Of a stretch of 7,673 nt of DNA, positions 1-5,624 are shown in pieces (the stretch's first letter is position 1; each line of letters begins with the position of its first letter). The notes beneath the pieces were generated by a model, which did not search any database, was not told where the DNA came from, and was given only the letters and a program-made list of their open reading frames with translations. A program made the translations under genes and the position numbers. Source of the stretch: Burkholderiaceae bacterium (GTDB lineage: Bacteria > Pseudomonadota > Gammaproteobacteria > Burkholderiales > Burkholderiaceae_C); contig JALRBF010000265.1 of the NCBI GenBank assembly GCA_023262365.1, positions 1 to 7,673 of the forward strand, given 5' to 3'.

Positions 1-1
1 T

Positions 2-850
2 ATAATGATTAATGGAGTTAAATATTCTACCCCGCCCACCATTAGAGTGGTCGATAAGGTCACCCACTCGCGTGCCATCCAGCGCGAGGACTTTGCCTAC
101 TTGCAAAGCCAAATTCAGGGCGGTAAGGCCATGGCAAAGGTGTGCATTCCGTCGCCCACCATGCTGCATTTTCGCGGTGGGCGCGCCGGCATCAGCCGTG
201 AGGCCTACCCCGAACTCGAGCCCACCTTTTACGACGACGTGGCCAACGCCTATGGGCAAGAATTGCAGTCGCTGTTTGATGCGGGCTGCCGCTACGTGCA
301 AATGGACGACACCAACTTAGCGTATTTATGTGACCCCAAAATGCGCGACGCCGCGCGCCAGCGCGGCGACGACCCCAACGAGCTGCCGCGCCGCTACGCC
401 GACTTTATTAACAAGGTGGTGGCGCGCAAACCCGAGGGCATGATGTTGGGCATGCACTTGTGCCGGGGGAACTTTCGCAGCACCTTTGCCGCCAGCGGCG
501 ACTACGAACCCGTGGCCGAGGCCTTGCTCTCAGAGATGAACATCGACGCGTATTTTCTTGAATACGACGACGACCGCTCAGGCGATTTTCGGCCGTTGCG
601 CTTTCTCAAAAAAGGCAAGGTGGTGGTGCTGGGGCTGGTGACCACCAAGTTTGGTGAAATGGAGTCCAAAGACGACCTTAAGCGCCGCATCGACGAGGCC
701 GCGCGTCACGCCCCCATCGAGCAGCTGGCGCTTTCACCGCAGTGTGGGTTTAGCTCAACCGTGCACGGCAACAACATTGCCGTTGAAGATCAGCGCCGCA
801 AACTGCGCTTGGTGATTGAAACTGCGCAAGAGGTCTGGGGCGAGGCTTAG
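2..850 (+). CDS. MetE C-terminal-domain-like protein (cobalamin-independent methionine synthase II family), 5'-truncated by window edge
   Basis: The reading frame is open to the left edge. The visible 281 residues start in what is normally the interior of a roughly 340-375-residue protein, so the true start lies upstream. The ATG at 5 has no visible ribosome binding site and should not be taken as the start. The protein is a TIM-barrel zinc enzyme of the type that moves methyl groups to thiols. The zinc ligand pattern of MetE is complete: His151 and Cys153 in MHLCRGNF, Glu186 in LEYDDDRSG, and Cys247 in SPQCGFSS (numbered from the ATG at 5). Other family blocks are IPSPTMLHFRGGR (48-60) and QMDDTNLAYLCD (99-110). 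Stand-alone proteins of this type lack the N-terminal half of MetE. They are often annotated as 5-methyltetrahydropteroyltriglutamate-homocysteine methyltransferase, but the true methyl donor and acceptor are usually unproven. The TAG stop overlaps the stop of the convergent aldolase-like gene. Family assignment is firm; substrate is unknown. Confidence 0.9.
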   Translation: MMINGVKYSTPPTIRVVDKVTHSRAIQREDFAYLQSQIQGGKAMAKVCIPSPTMLHFRGGRAGISREAYPELEPTFYDDVANAYGQELQSLFDAGCRYVQMDDTNLAYLCDPKMRDAARQRGDDPNELPRRYADFINKVVARKPEGMMLGMHLCRGNFRSTFAASGDYEPVAEALLSEMNIDAYFLEYDDDRSGDFRPLRFLKKGKVVVLGLVTTKFGEMESKDDLKRRIDEAARHAPIEQLALSPQCGFSSTVHGNNIAVEDQRRKLRLVIETAQEVWGEA

Positions 851-1704
851 TCGAACATGTCGGGCTGGGTGGCGGCCAATTGCTCGTAGAGCGTTTGAAA
901 GTGCAGCCACCCAATGTATTCGCTGCCCACGTGTTCGCGGCTGTAGCGCGCTTTGTCCGGCGGCACCAGCACCGGCTGGTGGCCGCTGGCGTCAATCAGC
1001 AGTTGTTGCTGGCACACGCGCTCTAGCCCAATAAACCAAAACGCCGCGGCGTCAATGCTGTGGCGGCTGGCCGTAAATAAACCGTGGTTTTGGTGAATCG
1101 CGGCCTTGACACCGGCAAACGCCTCGGCCACCGAATGGCCAGCCTCGGTGCTTACCGCCACCTTGCCGCTTTCGGCGCCAATCACCACGTGGTCCTCAAA
1201 AAATACCGCCGCGTCTTGTGTCACGGGCGGCAGCGGCCGACCCAGCGCGGCATACGCAGTACCGTACACGGTGTGGGCGTGGCACATGGCCACGATGTCT
1301 GGATGCATGTGATGCACCGCGGCGTGCAGCACAAAGCCGGCGCGGTTGACGGCGTGGCGGCCCTGCACCACGGTGCCGTGGTGGTCCACCAAAATCAGGT
1401 TAGACAAGCGCACCCGCCCAAAGTGCACCGCCATGGGGTTGGTCCAGTACAGCTCGGGCTGCTCGGGGTCGCGCACCGTCAGGTGCCCGGCAAAGCCGTA
1501 ATCCAGTCCGTGCTGGGCAAACGCGCGGCAGGCTGCCACCAAATGGCTTTGCCGGTACGCGCGTTCTTGCTGTGGGTCGTCAAAGACGGGGCGCTCGGGA
1601 AACACCAGCCCAGGCTGGTCGGGTTGGTACACCGAGCGGTCGGCACGGCCTGTGGCCGATTGCGCCAGCGCTTGGGCTTCAGAGGGAGTGGCGGCTTGGT
1701 TCAT
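847..1704 (-). CDS. Class II aldolase/adducin family protein
   Basis: 285 residues from the ATG at 1704. Members of this fold bind a divalent metal through three histidines and act as aldolases, epimerases or decarboxylases on small hydroxy-acid or sugar-phosphate-like substrates; some members are not enzymes. The metal site is visible as His142 and His144 in CHAHTVYG plus His207 in QNHGLF. Other family blocks are FAGHLTVRDP (71-80), LYWTNPMAVHFG (85-96) and GLERVCQQQLL (226-236). Aligned by eye to fuculose-phosphate aldolase, the catalytic Glu position falls on Gly123, so classical retro-aldol chemistry is uncertain; related proteins often lack this Glu. The ATG at 1704 is preferred over an in-frame TTG at 1740 because the 12 extra residues (MAARRRLLHNVG) look non-native and have no ribosome binding site. 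The Shine-Dalgarno sequence for 1704 is also weak. It is the last gene of the minus-strand block, 57 bp after the transporter. Its TAA at 849-847 overlaps the convergent TAG. Specific activity is unknown. Confidence 0.88.
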   Translation of the reverse strand: MNQAATPSEAQALAQSATGRADRSVYQPDQPGLVFPERPVFDDPQQERAYRQSHLVAACRAFAQHGLDYGFAGHLTVRDPEQPELYWTNPMAVHFGRVRLSNLILVDHHGTVVQGRHAVNRAGFVLHAAVHHMHPDIVAMCHAHTVYGTAYAALGRPLPPVTQDAAVFFEDHVVIGAESGKVAVSTEAGHSVAEAFAGVKAAIHQNHGLFTASRHSIDAAAFWFIGLERVCQQQLLIDASGHQPVLVPPDKARYSREHVGSEYIGWLHFQTLYEQLAATQPDMFD

Positions 1705-1761
1705 GCCCACATTGTGCAGGAGCCGCCGCCGTGCTGCCAAGTGCCGTGGTGTGGCCCCGAC

Positions 1762-2673
1762 TTAGCGCTTGCGCAGGCCCAAATACATCACGCTGCCCAC
1801 CACCAAGAGCGCCCCCATGAGTTGCATGCCGCCGATGCTTTGGCCCAGCAGCAGCCACGCCAAGAGCAGCGAGAAAATGGGCTCCACGTTCATGATGGCT
1901 GAGTTGCCCACCACCCCCAACTTGGGCAGCACCACAAACATCAGCGTAAAGGCCGTGCCGTACATCACGGTTAGGCCAACCAAACCAGCCCAACCTGCGG
2001 CGTCATGCGGCCATTGCGGCCCGCCTTGGCTCATCATCACGCTGCCCACAATCACGCTGACCAGCCCCATGGTGGTGGCGGTGCGAATTTGTCCGTCAAT
2101 CTGCACCACGCGGTATTGGGTGACCACCAGCGCCAGGCCAAAGCTGGCCGAGCCCAGAAGGGCAAACAACACGCCCGCACCTATGCTTTGCCATTGTTGC
2201 GCTGGGCTTAGGCCGCTGCTTTGGCCAAAGACATCAAGCGAGAGCATCAGCCCAATCAAAATGAACGGCATGGTTTTAAGCACCGCGGGCTCGGTGCGTT
2301 GCCCAAGCCACAGCCGCGCCCACAGGGCCGTCCACAGCGGGTAGGTGTTAAAGGCCAGCAAGGCCAACGCCACCGGCAGCCGCGCCACCGCCGAATACAG
2401 CCCAAAGCTTTGCACCGACACCAACAGCCCCAAGGCCAGCAGCCAGCCGGCTTGCCCGGGCAGCAGCTCAAGCCTAAGGTGGCGCCAACGCACAATAAAC
2501 CACACCACCGCCGCCGTGCAGCCGCTGCGCACGGTAATGGCGGTTAACACATCGCTGCCGTGGTCAAACGCCAACCGCGCTGCTACGTGGTTGGCCGCGT
2601 ACAGCAGCGCAACCAGCAGCAAGCTGGCAAACGCCACGCCGCTGATGCGAGACGGCGCGGCCCCTGGGCTCAT
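1762..2673 (-). CDS. EamA/DMT-family inner-membrane transporter
   Basis: 303 residues, the usual length for a two-repeat EamA (RhaT/DMT) permease. About ten hydrophobic helices can be drawn, roughly at residues 11-33, 42-61, 73-93, 97-117, 130-147, 162-185, 199-213, 226-249, 255-275 and 280-299. The C-terminal half has the typical pattern VGNSAIMNVEPIFSLLLAWL followed by a final helix and a short basic tail (LRKR). Family members usually export or exchange amino acids, sugars or other small metabolites across the inner membrane; the substrate cannot be read from sequence. The ATG at 2673 lies 4 bp after the stop of the molybdenum hydroxylase gene and has no clear ribosome binding site of its own, so translational coupling is likely. 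This arrangement suggests that it moves a substrate or product of the neighbouring enzymes, which is an inference. Confidence 0.9.
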   Translation of the reverse strand: MSPGAAPSRISGVAFASLLLVALLYAANHVAARLAFDHGSDVLTAITVRSGCTAAVVWFIVRWRHLRLELLPGQAGWLLALGLLVSVQSFGLYSAVARLPVALALLAFNTYPLWTALWARLWLGQRTEPAVLKTMPFILIGLMLSLDVFGQSSGLSPAQQWQSIGAGVLFALLGSASFGLALVVTQYRVVQIDGQIRTATTMGLVSVIVGSVMMSQGGPQWPHDAAGWAGLVGLTVMYGTAFTLMFVVLPKLGVVGNSAIMNVEPIFSLLLAWLLLGQSIGGMQLMGALLVVGSVMYLGLRKR

Positions 2674-2677
2674 GGTC

Positions 2678-4993
2678 TTAGGCTTGAGGTTGCAGCCATT
2701 GCCACATGCGCGCTGGGGTCAGTGGCATGGTTAGGGCCGGCGCCAAGTCGCCGCGCCCGGCGCGCTGCAAGGCATCGGCCACGGCGCTTACGGTGGCTGG
2801 TGTGGCGCCAATGGTGCCCAACTCGCCCACCCCTTTAACGCCCAGCAAGTTGTTTTTACACGGCACGTTTTGGTCCATGTGCGTGTCAAAGTTCACCCGC
2901 ATGATGTCAGCCCGAGGCGCGGTGTAGTCCATTAAGCTGCCGGTGAGCAGCTGGCCCGAGTCGCGGTCGTACACCACCGCTTCACACAAGGCCTGCCCCA
3001 TGCCCTGCACCGCGCCGCCGTCAAGCTGGCCGCGCACAATGGTGGGGTTGATTACGCGTCCCACGTCGTTGACCGAGGTGTACTTAAGCACCTCAATTTC
3101 GCCGGTGGCCGGGTCAAGTTCAATCTCGCACACGTGGCAGCCGTTGGGCCAAGTGGGGCCGCTGGCCGAGGTGCTCGACTGCACCGCAATTTTCCTATCG
3201 GCCTGCTTGGCTGCAAGTTCGCCCAGCCCAATCGCCAAGTCGGTGCCACGCACAGTAAAAGTGCCTTGCTCGTACACCAAGTCGGCCGCCGAGGCCTCAA
3301 GTGCTTGCGCGGCCAACTCTTGGGCGCGCTCAAGCGCTCGCGTTGAGCCCGCACTCACCGCCGAGCCCCCGGTAAACAGCGAGCGTGAGCCGGCGCTGCC
3401 AAAGCCGTTGGCTTTGTCGGTGTCGCCCATGCACACCTTAACTTGCGAAATCGGCACACCAAACACGTCCACCACCAGCTGCGCCAACGTGGTGCCAATG
3501 CCTTGCCCCATGGGGTTAACGGCGGTGTACACCTCAATCACGCCATCGGGCAAGATGTTGACGCTGACGTTTTCTTCGAGTGCGTTGCCACCAGTCCATT
3601 CCAAAAACGTGGCCAGCCCCAGCCCACGCCAGCGACCGCGTTGTCGCGACGCGGCCGCGCGCGCCTCAAAGCCGTCCCAGTCGGCTTGCTTGAGCCCAGC
3701 GTCCATGATGCGCTCAAAGTTGCCGGTGTCGTAGGTTTGGCCCATGGGGTTTTGGTAGGGCATTTGGTCGGGGCGCACCATGTTGCGCCGGCGCAGCGTC
3801 ACGCGGTCGATACCGGTTTGGCGCGCCGCCTCGTCCATGAGGCGCTCCATGTTGTAAATGGCCTCGGGTCGGCCGGCGCCGCGGTAGGCCCCAGTGGGTG
3901 CGGTGTTGGTGAGTACCGACTGAAATTGAAAGTCAATAACCGGCACGTGGTACACGCTGGTTTGTACCCACGGCCCAATCATGAGTTGAATGGCGGTGCC
4001 GGTTTGTAGTGGGTACGCGCCCACGTTGCCTTGGCTGCGCATGCGCATGGCCATGATGCGCCCTTGCTCATCCAGAGCCAGCTCGAGCGCGCTGCGAATG
4101 TCGCGCCCGTGCACACTGTTTAAAAATTCTTCGCTGCGCTCGGCCACCCACTTAACTGGGGCTTGCAAGGTGTGTGCCGCCCAGGCCACCAAAATGTCCT
4201 CGGGGTAGGGCCCCGTCTTCATGCCAAAGCCGCCGCCCACGTCGCCCACCACCACGCGGATGCGTTCAGGGTCCAGGCCGGTGAGGGCGGCGGTGACGTT
4301 GCGCACCGCCGAGGGCATTTGTGAGGACATGCGAATCGTCAGTCGGCCTGCGTCCACGTAGGCCAACACAGTTCGTGGTTCGATGGTGAGTGCCGCCAAG
4401 CGCTGGTTGACGTTGTTCATGCGCACCACGTGCGTGGCGGTTGCAAACGCCTGCTCCGTTGCCTCAGCGTCGCCATAGCGGGTTTGCGCCACTAGGTTGT
4501 CGGGTTCGTCGGCAAGGCGCGGGGCGTCCGGCGCCAGCGCATCGTCCAGCGTCACCGCATGCGGCAGGGGCTCGTACTGCACGTCAATCGCTTCGCAGGC
4601 GTCGCGTGCCTGGGCTTCGGTCTCGGCCACCACCAGGGCCACCGGCTCACCCACGTAGCGCACCCGCTCAGCGGCCAGCAAATGCCTGTCGGGTGAGGCC
4701 GCGGCGCTGCCGTCGGGCCGCTTAAAGTTGATCGGCCTGGGCATGGATTGGACGCCGGCGGCGGCCAGGTCGGCTTGGGTAAGCACCAAGCGCACACCGG
4801 GGCAGGCGCGCGCGGCGTCAACGTTGATGCGCGTGATTTGTGCGTGTGGGTAGGGCGAGCGCAAAAACGCCAGCCGCCCCATGCCGGCGGGGGCAAAGTC
4901 GTCGGTGTAGCGGCCTAGGCCACGCAACAGTTGGTCATCTTCTAGCCGCTTCACGTCACGGCCGCTGCCGAATTTTTGTAGCACGTCTTGCAT
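2678..4993 (-). CDS. Xanthine dehydrogenase/CoxL-family molybdopterin-binding large subunit (form II)
   Basis: 771 residues, close to the usual length of CoxL-type large subunits. These subunits hold the molybdenum cofactor and hydroxylate aldehydes, N-heterocycles or aromatics, passing electrons to separate 2Fe-2S and FAD subunits. The N-terminal a/b hammerhead-type domain begins at FGSGRDVKRLEDDQLLRGLG and includes VRYVGEPVALVVAE (111-124). The cofactor region contains GGGFGMK (253-259), AYRGAGR (369-375), MGQGIGTTLAQ (495-505) and GVGELGTIGA (721-730). Glu724 in the last block matches the catalytic Glu near molybdenum. AYRGAGR is the form II signature; true CO dehydrogenase has AYxCSFR with a copper-binding Cys, so CO oxidation is not supported. 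Where xanthine dehydrogenase has Glu in GGFGGKE, this protein has Thr260, which argues against xanthine as substrate. The ATG at 4993 is chosen because the family N-terminus begins there and the frame upstream (to 5116) is low-complexity and non-native. A weak GAGG lies 11 nt upstream. No partner subunit genes occur in the window. Confidence 0.93.
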   Translation of the reverse strand: MQDVLQKFGSGRDVKRLEDDQLLRGLGRYTDDFAPAGMGRLAFLRSPYPHAQITRINVDAARACPGVRLVLTQADLAAAGVQSMPRPINFKRPDGSAAASPDRHLLAAERVRYVGEPVALVVAETEAQARDACEAIDVQYEPLPHAVTLDDALAPDAPRLADEPDNLVAQTRYGDAEATEQAFATATHVVRMNNVNQRLAALTIEPRTVLAYVDAGRLTIRMSSQMPSAVRNVTAALTGLDPERIRVVVGDVGGGFGMKTGPYPEDILVAWAAHTLQAPVKWVAERSEEFLNSVHGRDIRSALELALDEQGRIMAMRMRSQGNVGAYPLQTGTAIQLMIGPWVQTSVYHVPVIDFQFQSVLTNTAPTGAYRGAGRPEAIYNMERLMDEAARQTGIDRVTLRRRNMVRPDQMPYQNPMGQTYDTGNFERIMDAGLKQADWDGFEARAAASRQRGRWRGLGLATFLEWTGGNALEENVSVNILPDGVIEVYTAVNPMGQGIGTTLAQLVVDVFGVPISQVKVCMGDTDKANGFGSAGSRSLFTGGSAVSAGSTRALERAQELAAQALEASAADLVYEQGTFTVRGTDLAIGLGELAAKQADRKIAVQSSTSASGPTWPNGCHVCEIELDPATGEIEVLKYTSVNDVGRVINPTIVRGQLDGGAVQGMGQALCEAVVYDRDSGQLLTGSLMDYTAPRADIMRVNFDTHMDQNVPCKNNLLGVKGVGELGTIGATPATVSAVADALQRAGRGDLAPALTMPLTPARMWQWLQPQA

Positions 4994-5049
4994 GGAACAG
5001 GGAACCTCGGTTTTTTTGTATGTCTCGGGCCCCAGTGTATGCCCAAGAC

Positions 5050-5089
5050 GGCGCGCGCGCTGTCGCCGGTGGCGGCCACCGCGCGCGCC
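5050..5089 (-). repeat. GC-rich inverted repeat (possible hairpin) between ridA-like gene and coxL-like gene
   Basis: GGCGCGCGC at 5050-5058 is perfectly complementary to GCGCGCGCC at 5081-5089, a 9-bp outer stem. Inside it GGTGG (5068-5072) pairs with CCACC (5076-5080) around a 3-nt loop, directly stacked on the outer stem's 5081 side with a 9-nt bulge on the other. The structure begins 7 nt after the ridA stop on the minus strand. No T-run follows it on that strand, so it is not a standard intrinsic terminator. It could stabilise the ridA 3' end, attenuate read-through into the hydroxylase gene, or be a by-product of GC-rich spacer composition. Confidence 0.5.
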
Positions 5090-5096
5090 TGCGTGC

Positions 5097-5555
5097 TTAG
5101 GGCTTGAGCTGGGCAATCATTTCAATTTCTACGCACACGCCCATGGGCAATTGGGGCGCACCAAAAGCGCTGCGGGCGTGGGCACCGGCTTGGCCAAATA
5201 CCTCGCCAATCAGCTCAGAGGCGCCGTTGATCACCAGGTGGTGCTCGGTGAAATCGCCGGTGGAGTTGACCAGGCCAAGCAGCTTGACCACACGTTGCAC
5301 CCGGTTCAAGTCGCCCGTGGCCGCGTGCAGCGTGCCCAGCAAATCAATGGCCACGGCGCGTGCAGCGGGCTTGGCTTGCTCGGTGGTTAGGGTTGAACCC
5401 AACTGGCCGACCCAGGGCTTGCCGTCTTGTCGCGCCACGTGGCCGCTTAAAAACACCAGCTGCCCAGCCTGCACATAGGGCACGTACGCGGCCGCTGGCA
5501 CCGCCATGGGCGGCAGGGTGATGCCAAGTGATTCCAGCTGTTTGTAAATATCCAT
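5097..5555 (-). CDS. RidA/YjgF/UK114-family protein
   Basis: 152 residues. RidA-fold proteins form cytoplasmic trimers; the best known hydrolyse reactive enamine/imine intermediates, while many paralogues serve specific catabolic routes. The key active-site Arg is Arg128 in AHARSAFGA. Glu143 in EIEMIA lies 15 residues later, the same spacing as Arg105-Glu120 in E. coli RidA. The sequence LVFLSGHVARQDG (33-45) and the longer N-terminus (MDIYKQLESLGITLPP) place it in the roughly 150-residue subgroup rather than classic 128-residue RidA, so imine deaminase activity is plausible but untested. The ATG at 5555 has a good Shine-Dalgarno (GGGAG, 5 nt upstream) and matches the subgroup N-terminus; the frame stays open far upstream (to 6116), but that stretch is antisense to comEC. 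It is first in the minus-strand block, divergent from comEC, and followed by a 103-bp gap with an inverted repeat before the molybdenum hydroxylase gene. Confidence 0.92.
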   Translation of the reverse strand: MDIYKQLESLGITLPPMAVPAAAYVPYVQAGQLVFLSGHVARQDGKPWVGQLGSTLTTEQAKPAARAVAIDLLGTLHAATGDLNRVQRVVKLLGLVNSTGDFTEHHLVINGASELIGEVFGQAGAHARSAFGAPQLPMGVCVEIEMIAQLKP

Positions 5556-5560
5556 AATGA

Positions 5561-5565
5561 CTCCC
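5561..5565 (-). promoter_or_regulatory. Ribosome binding site of the RidA-family gene
   Basis: On the minus strand GGGAG lies 5 nt before the ATG at 5555. It is the clearest Shine-Dalgarno of the minus-strand block and fixes this start over the long open frame upstream. Confidence 0.7.
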
Positions 5566-5610
5566 GAAATGACACAAGAAAAGCCGCGGCCCGGGGGCAC
5601 GCGGCGGCGC

Positions 5611-5620
5611 AGGGAGAGGG
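5611..5620 (+). promoter_or_regulatory. comEC: Ribosome binding site of comEC
   Basis: AGGGAGAGGG ends 4 nt before the ATG at 5625; its first AGGGAG ends 8 nt before. This supports the ATG at 5625 as the comEC start. Confidence 0.75.
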
Positions 5621-5624
5621 TAGC

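Larger units (their letters stand above)
5553..5624. promoter_or_regulatory. Divergent intergenic region between ridA-like gene and comEC
   Basis: Only 69 bp (5556-5624) separate the two start codons, so any promoters for the two directions must overlap each other or reach into the genes. On the plus strand CATAAT at 5553-5558 matches five of six bases of the -10 consensus, but it overlaps the ridA start codon and has no good -35 box at the right distance. No convincing minus-strand promoter was found. A short GC-rich repeat (GCCGC at 5583-5587, GCGGC at 5601-5605) lies in the middle. The location as a regulatory region is reasonable; the promoter elements are weak. Confidence 0.35.

Noticed and set aside
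1..6. Perfect TATAAT at the left edge, in a locally AT-rich stretch (about 1-31), with an ATG at 5
   Set aside because: It lies inside an open coding frame that matches the interior of the MetE-like family. The N-terminal part of the barrel would be missing if the gene began here, so a promoter or start at this point is not supported.
1705..1740. TTG start at 1740 for the aldolase-like gene
   Set aside because: It lacks a ribosome binding site and adds 12 residues without family character; the ATG at 1704 fits better, though its own Shine-Dalgarno is weak.
1084..1902. 272-codon plus-strand open frame opposite the aldolase-like and transporter genes
   Set aside because: It is a His/Gln-rich antisense shadow crossing two genes with clear family motifs on the minus strand.
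2678..4993. Aerobic CO dehydrogenase (coxL form I)
   Set aside because: The AYxCSFR motif with its copper-binding Cys is absent; AYRGAGR is the form II pattern, and no coxS or coxM is present.
5050..5089. Intrinsic terminator after the RidA gene
   Set aside because: The hairpin is strong but no T-run follows on the minus strand, so it is listed only as an inverted repeat.
4994..5116. N-terminal extension of the CoxL-like protein up to 5116
   Set aside because: The added 41 residues are basic low-complexity sequence unlike the family N-terminus, overlap the ridA stop and include the inverted repeat. MQDVLQKFGSGRDVKRLED from 4993 is the natural start.
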